A stretch of 64,000 nucleotides of DNA from Shouchella patagoniensis (GTDB taxonomy: Bacteria; Bacillota; Bacilli; Bacillales; Bacillaceae_D), in assembly GCF_002019705.1 (NCBI RefSeq), contig NZ_KV917377.1, positions 680,565-744,564 of the forward strand, read 5' to 3'. Position numbers and translations under genes: made by a program. This document shows, one piece after another, positions 53,134 through 62,035 of this stretch (positions within the stretch are counted from its first letter, which is position 1; the number at the start of each line of letters is the position of its first letter). The notes under the pieces are model-generated. The model was not told the DNA's origin. It was given only the letters and a program-made list of their open reading frames with translations, and did no database searches.

Positions 53134-55851
53134 TTAGACAGTTGCTAGTTTATCACGAAGAACCATTTGCAAAATACCACCATGACGATAGTAATCAACA
53201 TCAACATCACTGTCAAAACGAACTAACACTTCAAACTCAGTTTTTGTTCCATCTTCAGCTACTGCTGTCACTTTTACATGATCACGAGGCTTTACGCTGT
53301 TATCAATCGCTACAGATATTGTTTCTTTTCCTGTTAAACCAAGTGTCTCAGCGCCTTCTCCATCTTTAAATTGCAATGGAAGTACACCCATTAGCACTAA
53401 GTTTGAACGGTGAATACGCTCATAACTTTCAGCGATAACTGTTTTTATACCAAGTAGGTTTGTTCCTTTTGCAGCCCAGTCACGAGAAGAGCCCATACCA
53501 TAATCTTGACCAGCAATGACAACAAGACCGGTGTTATCGTCCTTGTACTTCATTGCCGCATCATAGATGGACATTACTTCACCAGTTGGCCAGTACGTCG
53601 TAAATCCACCTTCCGTGCCTGGTGCAATCTGATTACGGATGCGGATATTTGCAAACGTTCCACGCATCATTACATCATGGTTTCCACGTCGAGATCCGTA
53701 AGAGTTAAAGTCGGCAGGTTTAACACCTTTGTCCATTAAGAATTTACCAGCTGGCGTGTTTTTCCCAATCGCCCCTGCAGGAGAAATATGGTCAGTAGTA
53801 ACAGAATCACCAAACTTACCAATTATCCGTAATCCACCAAGAGGTTTAACTTCCTCTGGGTCTTTTGCTAAGCCTTCAAAGAATGGCGGGTTGGCAATAT
53901 ACGTAGACTCATCATCCCATTTATATAACGAATCATCCGTTGTATCAATTTGGTTCCAACGCTCATTGCTTGTAAACACATCCGCATACTCGCGACGGAA
54001 CAACTCTGGCGTTACCGTTTTATCAACAATTGCACGTACTTCTTCCGTAGTTGGCCAGATGTCTTTAAAGTACACAGGTTTGCCATCTTTATTCGTTGAG
54101 ATCGGATCAGTCAATAAATCGATATCGACAGTACCAGCAAGAGCATAAGCTACCACTAATGGAGGAGAAGCTAAATAGTTCGCTTTTACAAGTGGATGAA
54201 TTCTTCCTTCAAAGTTACGATTACCAGACAAAACAGACGTAACAGTCAAGTCATTGTCCGCAATAGCAGCTTCAATCTCATCCTCAAGTGGTCCAGAATT
54301 ACCAATACACGTTGTACAACCGTATCCTACAAGATTAAAGCCTAAGTTTTCTAAGTAAGGCATTAATCCAGAGTCATTTAAATACCCAGTAACAACTTTC
54401 GAACCAGGTGCAAGTGATGTTTTAACATACTCTGGAACTTCAAGTCCTAATTCATCCGCTTTTTTCGCAACTAGACCTGCTGCTACAAGAACATAAGGAT
54501 TAGAAGTGTTTGTACAACTCGTAATGGCTGCAATTGCAACTGAACCTGTTTTCATTGTTGTTTTACGTCCGTCATTGTAAGTAACATCAACGGTTTTATC
54601 AAACTCTTTCTTATCTAAACCAAGACCTTGGTTACCAGCAGGGGCAACAACAGCTTCATGGAATAATTTTTTCATTTTAGGAAGTTCAATCAAATCTTGT
54701 GGACGTTTTGGACCAGATAGATTTGCATGAATTTCTGATAAATCAACTTCAACGATATCTGTATATGTTGGATCAGGTGTCTCGCCTGGGACATACCATA
54801 ATCCATTAGCTTTGTTGTATTCTCGTACCAAGTCAATCTGTTCTTCAGAACGTCCCGTTAAACGCAAATAATTAAGCGCTTCTTCATCTACTGGGAAAAA
54901 TCCACAAGTAGCACCATACTCTGGAGCCATATTTGAGATTGTCGCACGATCTGCAAGTGGCATATCAGCTAACCCTGGACCAAAATATTCAACAAACTTT
55001 CCTACAACATTTTTCTTACGTAAGACTTGCGTTACTTTTAACGCAACGTCAGTTGCAGTTGTACCACTTGGCATTGAACCAGTGAATTTCAATCCAATTA
55101 CTTCAGGCACAGGGAAATAAGAAGGTTGTCCAAGCATTCCTGCTTCTGCTTCAATTCCACCTACACCCCAACCTAAAACGCCAAGACCGTTTATCATTGT
55201 TGTATGAGAATCTGTCCCAACTAATGAATCTGGAAACGCGATCAACTCACCGTCTTGTTCAATCGCATGGACCACATTTGCTATGTACTCCAAGTTTACT
55301 TGGTGAACGATTCCCGTCGCTGGTGGAACTGCATTATAGTTATCAAATGCTTTTTTCGCCCAGCTAAGAAATTCATACCGTTCCCCATTGCGTTCAAACT
55401 CACGGTTCATGTTATAAAGTAATGAATCCGTTGTTCCAAACTTATCAACTTGTACTGAGTGGTCAATAACAAGATCAACTGGAATTTCAGGATTAATCTG
55501 CTCTGGGTCTCCACCGAGATCAGCCATTGCTTTTCTAAGTGCAGCAAGATCTACAACTGCTGGAACACCTGTAAAATCCTGCAGAATAACACGTGATGGT
55601 TTAAAAGGAACATCTATTTCTTTTTGATCCTTTGTCCCCCATTTAACGAGGTTCTCTACATGCTCTTTTTTTATTACATAGTCGTCAAATTGTCTTAATA
55701 CGGATTCAAGCAACACCTTCACTGAATACGGAAGTTTGCTTACCTCTCCTAATCCTGCCTTTTCAAGTGCCTCAAGTGCATAGTAATGGTACGTTTTTCC
55801 ATTTAAATCAAAAGAAGACCGAGCTTTAAACACATCTAAGTTTTTTGACAT
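53134..55851 (-). CDS. acnA: Aconitate hydratase (AcnA/CitB)
   Basis: This is the TCA-cycle enzyme interconverting citrate and isocitrate; in Bacillus apo-aconitase also binds RNA. The 905-residue protein has the AcnA/IRP1 layout with cluster cysteines in [10 protein letters not shown] and [22 protein letters not shown], and the C-terminal swivel domain SRDWAAKG. The ATG follows GAGGAGGG. A sigma-A promoter lies just 17 bases upstream of the leader, with a cre-like site further up. Neighbouring sspP and yneK match B. subtilis citB. Confidence 0.97.
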   Translation of the reverse strand: MSKNLDVFKARSSFDLNGKTYHYYALEALEKAGLGEVSKLPYSVKVLLESVLRQFDDYVIKKEHVENLVKWGTKDQKEIDVPFKPSRVILQDFTGVPAVVDLAALRKAMADLGGDPEQINPEIPVDLVIDHSVQVDKFGTTDSLLYNMNREFERNGERYEFLSWAKKAFDNYNAVPPATGIVHQVNLEYIANVVHAIEQDGELIAFPDSLVGTDSHTTMINGLGVLGWGVGGIEAEAGMLGQPSYFPVPEVIGLKFTGSMPSGTTATDVALKVTQVLRKKNVVGKFVEYFGPGLADMPLADRATISNMAPEYGATCGFFPVDEEALNYLRLTGRSEEQIDLVREYNKANGLWYVPGETPDPTYTDIVEVDLSEIHANLSGPKRPQDLIELPKMKKLFHEAVVAPAGNQGLGLDKKEFDKTVDVTYNDGRKTTMKTGSVAIAAITSCTNTSNPYVLVAAGLVAKKADELGLEVPEYVKTSLAPGSKVVTGYLNDSGLMPYLENLGFNLVGYGCTTCIGNSGPLEDEIEAAIADNDLTVTSVLSGNRNFEGRIHPLVKANYLASPPLVVAYALAGTVDIDLLTDPISTNKDGKPVYFKDIWPTTEEVRAIVDKTVTPELFRREYADVFTSNERWNQIDTTDDSLYKWDDESTYIANPPFFEGLAKDPEEVKPLGGLRIIGKFGDSVTTDHISPAGAIGKNTPAGKFLMDKGVKPADFNSYGSRRGNHDVMMRGTFANIRIRNQIAPGTEGGFTTYWPTGEVMSIYDAAMKYKDDNTGLVVIAGQDYGMGSSRDWAAKGTNLLGIKTVIAESYERIHRSNLVLMGVLPLQFKDGEGAETLGLTGKETISVAIDNSVKPRDHVKVTAVAEDGTKTEFEVLVRFDSDVDVDYYRHGGILQMVLRDKLATV

Positions 55852-55874
55852 CTAAGACCCTCCTCATCAGCATC

Positions 55875-55903
55875 ATCATATCTTATTATGGTAGCGTTGT
55901 CTA
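55875..55903 (-). promoter_or_regulatory. Sigma-A promoter of acnA
   Basis: Minus-strand TAGACA-N17-TATGAT with a predicted start about 17 bases before the ATG at 55851, giving a very short leader. Confidence 0.65.
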
Positions 55904-55918
55904 AAGATCTGCACTTTT

Positions 55919-55934
55919 TGGTAAGCGCTTTTAA
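55919..55934 (-). promoter_or_regulatory. cre-like CcpA site upstream of acnA
   Basis: TTAAAAGCGCTTACCA on the minus strand resembles the catabolite-responsive element (palindromic around GCGC, with conserved flanking A/T and C). It lies about 15 bases upstream of the -35, compatible with glucose control of the TCA cycle. Confidence 0.4.
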
Positions 55935-56017
55935 ATACGCATGATATGATTCCCTCCACTAGAATAGCAAAAGTCGTGCGAAGTTTAAATCTTTTTTTCG
56001 ACAAAATTGCAAATTAC

Positions 56018-56046
56018 GCATAAAAATGAATTCGGGATTCATACTG
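56018..56046 (+). promoter_or_regulatory. Sigma-G promoter of sspP
   Basis: GCATA-N17-CATACTG, close to the forespore sigma-G consensus (GNATR / CATNNTA), just before sspP. Confidence 0.65.
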
Positions 56047-56068
56047 TTCATGAGAGGAGGCGCTCATA

Positions 56069-56206
56069 ATGACCGAACACCACACCGCTAAAAGCAGCCG
56101 GCGCAACCAGCCTAAGCAAGCAAAAAGCGGGCAGCCCGAGCCTTTAAGCGGCTCTCATAAAACAAAAAAAGCGAACCACGTTAGTCAAACAAACGGAGAA
56201 GGATAA
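56069..56206 (+). CDS. sspP: Small acid-soluble spore protein SspP
   Basis: This 45-residue, Lys/Gln/Ser-rich protein matches the minor spore protein P (formerly CotL) by its central block SGQPEPLSGSHKTKKANH; B. subtilis SspP contains PGQPEPLSGSKKVKNRNH. It is made in the forespore and deposited in the spore core. RBS GAGAGGAGG and a sigma-G promoter precede it. As in B. subtilis it is adjacent to aconitase, here divergent from it. Confidence 0.9.
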   Translation: MTEHHTAKSSRRNQPKQAKSGQPEPLSGSHKTKKANHVSQTNGEG

Positions 56207-56211
56207 ACCGC

Positions 56212-56240
56212 CTATACCAAATCTCTTTCAACGCATAGTA
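56212..56240 (+). promoter_or_regulatory. Sigma-G-like promoter of the YjcZ-type gene
   Basis: CTATA-N17-CATAGTA, with the same spacing as the sspP promoter 190 bases upstream. A mother-cell sigma-K reading of CATAGTATG is an alternative. Confidence 0.4.
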
Positions 56241-56272
56241 TGAACCATACCTTGTTAAAAGGAGGTTCTACT

Positions 56273-56356
56273 ATGAGCGGCGGATATGGCGGAGGTTTCG
56301 CACTTATCGTTGTTTTGTTCATCTTGCTCGTAATTGTAGGAGCAAGCTGGTTCTAA
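56273..56356 (+). CDS. YjcZ/SscA-type sporulation membrane peptide
   Basis: This 27-residue peptide starts MSGGYGGGFALIVVLFILLV and ends in ASWF. The Gly-rich start plus single hydrophobic helix is the hallmark of the YjcZ family of Bacillus, several members of which are sporulation-induced and one (SscA) is a spore assembly factor. RBS AAAAGGAGG lies eight bases upstream. Confidence 0.85.
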   Translation: MSGGYGGGFALIVVLFILLVIVGASWF

Positions 56357-56386
56357 AAAAAAGGACTGCTTTTGCAGTCCTTTTTT
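56357..56386. terminator. Bidirectional terminator after the YjcZ-type gene
   Basis: A perfect stem AAAAAAGGACTGC/GCAGTCCTTTTTT lies between the convergent YjcZ-type gene and the 64-residue gene. Confidence 0.9.
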
Positions 56387-56387
56387 A

Positions 56388-56582
56388 TTATGCAGTCCAT
56401 CCTGGCTCATATGTGTATACAATTGAACCATAATGCTTTGCAGTACCTCGAAAGTTTTTAATATCTTCTTGATTTGTAAAAATGCTCCTAAAAACCGGAA
56501 ATTCTTCTTTTTTGATTGTTACTGATTCTAATTCTCCAGACCTAAGTGAATCAAGCAACTCTTGTGCTTTTTCTTCAGTCAA
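56388..56582 (-). CDS. Hypothetical protein, 64 residues
   Basis: This soluble, alpha/beta-looking protein has an N-terminal helix (EEKAQELLDSLRSGE), a VTIKKEEFPVFRSIF strand-helix, and a C-terminal GSIVYTYEPGW. The Glu-rich charge is typical of alkaliphile cytoplasmic proteins. The TTG start has AAAGGAG nine bases upstream. It is 15 bases after the membrane protein gene, so they are probably one transcript. I recognise no family. Confidence 0.7.
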   Translation of the reverse strand: MTEEKAQELLDSLRSGELESVTIKKEEFPVFRSIFTNQEDIKNFRGTAKHYGSIVYTYEPGWTA

Positions 56583-56597
56583 TGCTATTCTCCTTTC

Positions 56598-57011
56598 TTA
56601 AAAGAAATAAACGCCATATTTCAAAGCAAACATGACAAATATGGCGCTCGTTAATAAGATACTTGCTTGACGTAGAAGGAGCGTTTGCCTCTCTTCATCA
56701 TCGGCACCCTCTTTCAATTTGCGAACGGCTTTTGCTGTTATCCCTAAACTTGCACCTATCACAAGTGTCACAACCACAACGAACCATGTCCAACCACTGG
56801 TCCAATCCCTTAATAACGGAACCCCCGTAGCAATTAGTACAAACAAGGCGCCATGTGCAAACACGAATATTACTCGATATGCTTTTAATAGAACCTCTTT
56901 AAATCGTCCGCCTTCTTTTCGAGCTGCATAAAATAAAAATGGTAAAGGCATGCACAAAAATAAAAACAACGAACTAAACATATGAGCTGAAAAGATAATT
57001 ATGTCAATCAT
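56598..57011 (-). CDS. Four-helix membrane protein of unknown function
   Basis: This 137-residue protein has four predicted membrane helices (about 2-27, 43-65, 73-95, 115-135) with a basic loop AARKEGGRFKEVLLKAYR and the charged KEGADDEERQTLL before the last helix. The ATG at 57011 has AAAGGACG. Layout resembles small DUF-type membrane proteins of Bacillus, but I cannot assign a function. It is divergent from yneK. Confidence 0.75.
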   Translation of the reverse strand: MIDIIIFSAHMFSSLFLFLCMPLPFLFYAARKEGGRFKEVLLKAYRVIFVFAHGALFVLIATGVPLLRDWTSGWTWFVVVVTLVIGASLGITAKAVRKLKEGADDEERQTLLLRQASILLTSAIFVMFALKYGVYFF

Positions 57012-57092
57012 AGAGTACACGTCCTTTCATGGCAACACTGCTTATTTTATGATAAAATGATGCATAAGGACAAGATGAAAAGGAGGATTCAA

Positions 57093-57554
57093 ATGTCTGG
57101 TTGGGATTGGTTTATGACTTTGATTATTTTATGGACATTTATTTTGATCGGACTTATGTTTATTGGCGGCTTTTTTATGTTCCGCAAATTTTTAAAGCGT
57201 TTACCAAAAGAAGACGGAAAGTCTGTTCTTGATTGGCAGGCTTATTATATAGATCAAGCATTGCCTCTTTGGAAAGAAGAACAACGCACATTATTAAATG
57301 AACTTGTAGAACCTGTACCAGAATTGTTCCGTGATGTCGCAAAAGAAAAAATTGCGGGCAAGATTAGTGAGATTGCATTAAAAGAAAAAGCATCCACGCT
57401 TACACTCGATACAATTATTCGTGGTTACATTACTGCAACCCCTAAGAAAGACCATAAGTTTCTTATAAAAAAATTAAAACAAAAACAAATTGACTTAACA
57501 CCATATGAACATTTGCTAGATCGGACAACTAAAGCGAGAGGAGAAAGGAGATAG
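57093..57554 (+). CDS. yneK: YneK, DUF2621 membrane protein
   Basis: This 153-residue protein begins MSGWDWFMTLIILWTFILIG and has one N-terminal membrane helix (to about residue 32). A cytoplasmic domain follows with SVLDWQAYYIDQALPLW and TPKKDHKFLIKKLKQKQID, matching DUF2621/YneK. In B. subtilis yneK lies beside cotM, sspP and citB, as here. Function is unknown, probably linked to sporulation by context. RBS AAAAGGAGG sets the start. Confidence 0.85.
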   Translation: MSGWDWFMTLIILWTFILIGLMFIGGFFMFRKFLKRLPKEDGKSVLDWQAYYIDQALPLWKEEQRTLLNELVEPVPELFRDVAKEKIAGKISEIALKEKASTLTLDTIIRGYITATPKKDHKFLIKKLKQKQIDLTPYEHLLDRTTKARGERR

Positions 57555-57556
57555 AT

Positions 57557-57931
57557 TTGGATCAATTATTAAAGCTTTCAAGTATGCAAAAAAGGAACAA
57601 CGTTTTCCTGATGAATTAGTCGCCATTACATACCCTCTCAGTCCATGGCATGTTGCAATGCGAAGGAAAGAAACGGCAACAACTCTTTAATGCTTGGTCT
57701 GCTTCGACTGAAGAAGACGTTCACCAAGCACTCACTCTTTTTTTCAGTTGTCGTGCAGAAAGGCAACAAGCATACCCAGAAGCTGTAGACTTCGAACAAC
57801 GAATCGACACGATCGAAGGGCCAGCGCTTTATATGGAGCAACTTATGAATCAGATTAAAAACGAGGATGAAAAAACGGCGGTTAACCGTTTTTTAACAGA
57901 TTTTTTAGACCCGGTCCTCTGGCCCATATGA
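57557..57931 (+). pseudogene. Gene of about 125 residues with apparent frame disruptions
   Basis: A TTG at 57557 has a near-ideal AAAGGAG six bases upstream, right after the yneK stop, but that frame stops at 57617. A protein-like stretch continues in the +2-offset frame (AFKYAKKEQRFPDELVAITY, then PLSPWHVAMRRKE), and then returns to the first frame at RQQLFNAWSASTEEDVHQAL through to DFLDPVLWPI (57931). Two compensating single-base changes, in AAA-type runs near 57571 and 57665, would restore one 125-residue frame. The intact C-terminal frame could also be read from ATG 57650, which lacks a ribosome binding site. It may be a true pseudogene or a sequence error. The family is unknown. Confidence 0.55.
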
Positions 57932-57960
57932 TGGATTTGTCTATTCCTTTACGATCATCT

Positions 57961-57986
57961 AAAAAACCTCCAATCGGAGGTCTTTT
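57961..57986. terminator. Bidirectional terminator between the yneK region and the ABC exporter
   Basis: AAAAACCTCC and GGAGGTCTTTT arms with loop AATC lie between convergent genes. Confidence 0.8.
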
Positions 57987-59766
57987 AAGCAATAACTTGT
58001 TCTCTAGCTTGTAGTAAATACATTTTATGGTATAAACCACCCGCTTCAAGCAAGCGATCATGATTGCCTTGCTCCACAATCTCTCCTTGGTGAAGAACTA
58101 TTATTAAATCCGCATGTTTGATTGTTGAAAGACGATGAGCAATAGCAATTGTCGTGCGATTTGTTTGCATTCTTGCTAAAGCTTGTTGAATTGCTTCTTC
58201 CGTCTCCGTATCCACATTTGCTGTGGCCTCATCCAATACTAATATATCTGGATTTGCAAGCATCGTTCTGGCAAAAGATAATAATTGTCTTTCTCCACTA
58301 GAGAATGTTGCCCCTCGCTCGCTTACTTTTGCTTGATAAGCACCTGGTAATTTCTCAATAAAACGATCTGCGCCTACAAACTGACATGCGGCCCAAACAT
58401 CCTCTTCTGTATAGCCAGGTCGACCTAGCGTAATGTTACTCATAATTGTCCCACTATACATAAACGAATCTTGCAAAACAAGTCCCAATCTTTCCCGTAA
58501 TTCTTTCTCGCTGAATGAAGACAATGCGTTTCCATCAATTGTAACTGATCCACTTGTTAACGGATAAAATCTCATTAATAAATTGATGATAGAACTTTTA
58601 CCACTTCCAGTATGTCCGACTAATGCAATTGTCTGGCCTTTTTGAGCAGCGAATGTGATATCTTTTAATACAGTCGTTTTCCCATCGTAAGAGAATGTAA
58701 CATCCGTAAACGCCACGGTTCCTCTTGTCTTGGTCGGAAGAAAATCTCCATTTTGACAAGGCGCATATTCAGTTTGATCCATCAATTTAAATACCCTCCC
58801 AGCAGACACAATTGCCTGCTGAAATAAGGAAAGTCGTTGCATAATTTGATTAACTGGTTCAAAAAAGCGATCTAAATAATTAATAAAAGCATAGAGCACG
58901 CCTAGTTCAACCGGTCCGATAAAAGACTCGAACCCAAAAAAGAGTAATACAATTGATATGGCGAGTAAGCTTAAAACATCAACAATCGGCCGAAGCAATA
59001 ATCCATCAGCTTTCATCGCTTTCAAACCCGCAGCATAATGTTGATCATTCGTTTTAGCGAATTCTCGACGCATTCTTCTTTCTTGACGGAAAACTTGAAT
59101 GATTGCCATCCCTTGGATCGATTCACTCATTTTAGCATTAATCTCACTTACTTTAGCACTTACTTGTTCATAAAATTTTGAGCTAACTTTACGGTACAAA
59201 TGAATGATCATTAATAAAAGTGGTAAGAAAATAAGGCAGTACAGTGCTAAAGTTGAGTTTAAGTAAAACATCGCTATAAATGTACCTATCATAAAAATTC
59301 CATTTTTTATAAAAACGGCTAACACACTCAAATACAATTCTTTAATCGCTTCCGTGTCATTTGTAATTCGTGACACTAATCCTCCACCGGGCATGCGGTC
59401 AAAAAAGGAAAGCCCTAACTTTTGGACATTTCTAAATACATCTATCCGTAGCGCTTGCACGATTTGCAATGCAATTCGTTGAAAAAGCAGACTTTGAAAA
59501 TATTGACAACATACGGCCAATATTAATAGAAATAAATACACTCCCGCAAGCATAACTAGTGGTTCGGTTAGAAACACTTCTGGTGTAAGATAATCATCAA
59601 TAAAATGAGCAATTAAGATTGGCTGCACTAATTCCGCGCTTGCAGCTACCATCATAATACCAATTGCGATGATTAGTTTCTTACTATGAACTCGAGCGTA
59701 TCCCATCAAACGGATAAAGACTGCTCTTTGTTGCTTTCCAGAAAGCACTTCATCTGTATGTTTCAT
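57985..59766 (-). CDS. ABC exporter subunit with consensus catalytic site (YheH/BmrD-like)
   Basis: This 593-residue half-transporter has six membrane helices (about 30-305) and an ATPase domain: Walker A GHTGSGKSS, Q-loop LQDSFMYSG, signature FSSGERQLLSFAR, Walker B ILVLDEATANVD with the catalytic Glu, and H-loop AHRLS. It pairs with the upstream subunit, whose Walker B Glu is Asp, making one canonical and one degenerate site as in B. subtilis BmrC-BmrD. Substrates are probably drugs or lipids. GGAGGCTGAAAATG couples it to the first gene, 2 bases apart. Confidence 0.9.
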   Translation of the reverse strand: MKHTDEVLSGKQQRAVFIRLMGYARVHSKKLIIAIGIMMVAASAELVQPILIAHFIDDYLTPEVFLTEPLVMLAGVYLFLLILAVCCQYFQSLLFQRIALQIVQALRIDVFRNVQKLGLSFFDRMPGGGLVSRITNDTEAIKELYLSVLAVFIKNGIFMIGTFIAMFYLNSTLALYCLIFLPLLLMIIHLYRKVSSKFYEQVSAKVSEINAKMSESIQGMAIIQVFRQERRMRREFAKTNDQHYAAGLKAMKADGLLLRPIVDVLSLLAISIVLLFFGFESFIGPVELGVLYAFINYLDRFFEPVNQIMQRLSLFQQAIVSAGRVFKLMDQTEYAPCQNGDFLPTKTRGTVAFTDVTFSYDGKTTVLKDITFAAQKGQTIALVGHTGSGKSSIINLLMRFYPLTSGSVTIDGNALSSFSEKELRERLGLVLQDSFMYSGTIMSNITLGRPGYTEEDVWAACQFVGADRFIEKLPGAYQAKVSERGATFSSGERQLLSFARTMLANPDILVLDEATANVDTETEEAIQQALARMQTNRTTIAIAHRLSTIKHADLIIVLHQGEIVEQGNHDRLLEAGGLYHKMYLLQAREQVIA

Positions 59767-59768
59767 TT

Positions 59769-61517
59769 TCAGCCTCCTTGCTCCACGATCGTTTCAAGCT
59801 TTTGGCGTTCATACATTTCTTTATACCAACCACCTTGCCTCATCAATTCATGATGAGTTCCAGCTTGCGCAATACCGCCGTTTTCCATCACTAAAATTAA
59901 ATTGGCGTGACTGATCGCACTTAATCGGTGTGCAGTCATAATAAGTGTTTGTTCCTTGTGATGCTTCCTTAATGCATTTAAAATTCTTTCTTCCGTTTTT
60001 GCATCTACTGCAGATAATGAATCGTCGAGCATTAGAATGGCCGGACTACTCAGAATCGCTCTTGCTATCGAGATGCGTTGCTTTTGACCACCCGATAAAG
60101 TCACTCCTCTTTCGCCAACTAAGGTTTCATAGCCATCTGGAAAACGTAGAATATCTTCATGGACACATGCAAGTTGACAAGCACTTATAATTTCCGCGAT
60201 TGTTGCCTGCGGTTTGGCAAATGCAACGTTTTCTGAAATTGTTGCAGAAAATAAAAAATGCTCTTGTGGCACAATTCCAAACACTTCTTTTACTCGGCGT
60301 AACTTGTATTGTTTAAGGTTAATTGAATCAAGGTAAATTGCACCTTTAGATACATCCATATTTCTTTGTAGTAGAGACAATAATGTCGTTTTTCCACTTC
60401 CTGTTTTGCCGACTATCCCCAAAGTTTGTCCTGCTTTTAATTCAAAACACACATCAGTCAAAACAGCAGAACTGTTTCCATCGTAATGAAAGGAGTTTAT
60501 ATCCACCTTTAAATCACCAATAATTTTTTTATCAATTGCCCCAGGAAACTCATTTAAATCGGTTTGATTTTGCAACACCTCACGAATTCGATCGTAAGAA
60601 GCACGCCCTCTTTCAACAACATTAAAAAACATTCCTAACGCTAGCATTGGCCAAATTAATAATCCTAAATAAACAACAAAAGTCGTCAACTGTCCAATTG
60701 TCAGTTCATCAGCTAGTACATAGCGCGCCCCAAAAGAAATGGCAAGAATATAGCAAACTCCGATAACGCCACTTATTGTTGGATCAAATAACGCATCAAC
60801 TTTTGCAACACGCATATTTTTATCCACAACAATGGCTGATTGTTTACGGAACCGCTCATTCTCTGCCTGCTCCTGCCCAAACGCTTTCATTACTTTTATA
60901 CCATTAATATTTTCTTGTACGGTATCATTTAATGAACTAAAAGCAGCTTGTGCAACTCCAAACCGTTTATGTAGTAATGAACCATAATAACTAGTCAATA
61001 TCGCCATTAATGGTAGCGGTAACAATGTAATTAACGTTAATTTCCAACTAATTGTAATTGCCATCGTACCTATCACCATACCACCTAATAAGATCGCATC
61101 AACAATAGTCAATACACCCTCACCTGCTGTGGCCTGCACAGCACGAACATCATTTGTAGAGATCGCCATTAAATTCCCTGTTGTTCGCTTATGATATAAA
61201 GAGTCTGGCATTTTTGTATAGTGTGTATATAAATCATTGCGAATGTGTCGGGCAAGTTTTAAAGATGCGCCAAAAATAAGAATTCGCCAAATAAAACGTA
61301 ATATGTATAAAACTAAACCAATGCCCAGAATTAGAGCGACAAACCGTAACAAAGTTACTTGCGTTAATGAATCGGTATTAATTAGATCAACAACCATTCC
61401 AATAACCCTTGGGGGGACGAGTGTTAAAAAAGAAACCACTGCAAGTACCAACACTCCAATTAAATAAGCAAGCCAATGTCGTTTAAAAAACCAGCTTAAA
61501 TCTAAAAAAACACGCAT
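59769..61517 (-). CDS. ABC exporter subunit with degenerate catalytic site (YheI/BmrC-like)
   Basis: This 582-residue half-transporter begins MRVFLDLSWFFKRHWLAYLI; B. subtilis YheI/BmrC has a similar start and length (585). It has six helices, Walker A GKTGSGKTT, Q-loop VPQEHFLFSA, signature LSGGQKQRISIAR, Walker B ILMLDDSLSAVD (Asp in place of catalytic Glu) and H-loop AHRLS. It is the first gene of the pair. The ATG at 61517 has GAGGTGG ten bases upstream; GTG codons at 61529-61532 are possible. No bmrB-like leader peptide was seen. Confidence 0.9.
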   Translation of the reverse strand: MRVFLDLSWFFKRHWLAYLIGVLVLAVVSFLTLVPPRVIGMVVDLINTDSLTQVTLLRFVALILGIGLVLYILRFIWRILIFGASLKLARHIRNDLYTHYTKMPDSLYHKRTTGNLMAISTNDVRAVQATAGEGVLTIVDAILLGGMVIGTMAITISWKLTLITLLPLPLMAILTSYYGSLLHKRFGVAQAAFSSLNDTVQENINGIKVMKAFGQEQAENERFRKQSAIVVDKNMRVAKVDALFDPTISGVIGVCYILAISFGARYVLADELTIGQLTTFVVYLGLLIWPMLALGMFFNVVERGRASYDRIREVLQNQTDLNEFPGAIDKKIIGDLKVDINSFHYDGNSSAVLTDVCFELKAGQTLGIVGKTGSGKTTLLSLLQRNMDVSKGAIYLDSINLKQYKLRRVKEVFGIVPQEHFLFSATISENVAFAKPQATIAEIISACQLACVHEDILRFPDGYETLVGERGVTLSGGQKQRISIARAILSSPAILMLDDSLSAVDAKTEERILNALRKHHKEQTLIMTAHRLSAISHANLILVMENGGIAQAGTHHELMRQGGWYKEMYERQKLETIVEQGG

Positions 61518-61580
61518 GATCGTTTTCACCACCTCAACTTATAAAGCCAATCTTCTGACATTCTTTTAATTAATGACAGA

Positions 61581-61602
61581 CACCTCGCCAAAAGGCGAGG
61601 TG
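61581..61602 (-). terminator. Hairpin after yneF
   Basis: CACCTCGCC and GGCGAGGTG form a perfect stem after the yneF stop on the minus strand, but the following T-run is poor. Confidence 0.5.
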
Positions 61603-61609
61603 CTCTCTC

Positions 61610-61825
61610 TTATTTAGACTGTTGCTTTTGCATTGCTTTCATCATTTGAGTAATTTTCTTTTGCGACGGGTTTTGTCCCATTTGTTGCATCATAACACGT
61701 AGCATTTGTTCATTAATTGGCGGGTTTTTCTTCAAATAAGACATCATAGTCTTACGAGCAATAAAGAAGCCAATTGCCACCCCAGCTAAAACAGCGACAG
61801 TGTAACCAATAATATGCCAAACCAT
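61610..61825 (-). CDS. yneF: YneF, UPF0154 membrane protein
   Basis: This 71-residue protein has one N-terminal membrane helix ([19 protein letters not shown]) and the conserved block [20 protein letters not shown] followed by PSQKKI, nearly identical to B. subtilis YneF. Function is unknown. The ATG at 61825 has GAAGGAGG; an upstream TTG at 61843 overlaps the ribosome binding site and is not used. As in B. subtilis it lies next to sirA and tkt. Confidence 0.93.
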   Translation of the reverse strand: MVWHIIGYTVAVLAGVAIGFFIARKTMMSYLKKNPPINEQMLRVMMQQMGQNPSQKKITQMMKAMQKQQSK

Positions 61826-61922
61826 TTCTATGTCCTCCTTCAAGCAAGTTCATCATTTTACATTTTAACCAACCTTGTCTATTATACATGAGCTATTCTT
61901 CTTTTAAAAGGACTTGCAAAGA

Positions 61923-61946
61923 AAAAAGCGTGCTTACAGCACACTT
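61923..61946 (-). terminator. Terminator of sirA
   Basis: GTGTGCT and AGCACGC arms with a GTA loop are followed by TTTTTTC on the minus strand. Confidence 0.75.
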
Positions 61947-62035
61947 CAAATGAAAGATGATGATACATGTTACAAATATATATAGTAAACAAAAAGGTTC
62001 TTAGTATGATCCATCTCTATTTGGCTACGTAGTGC

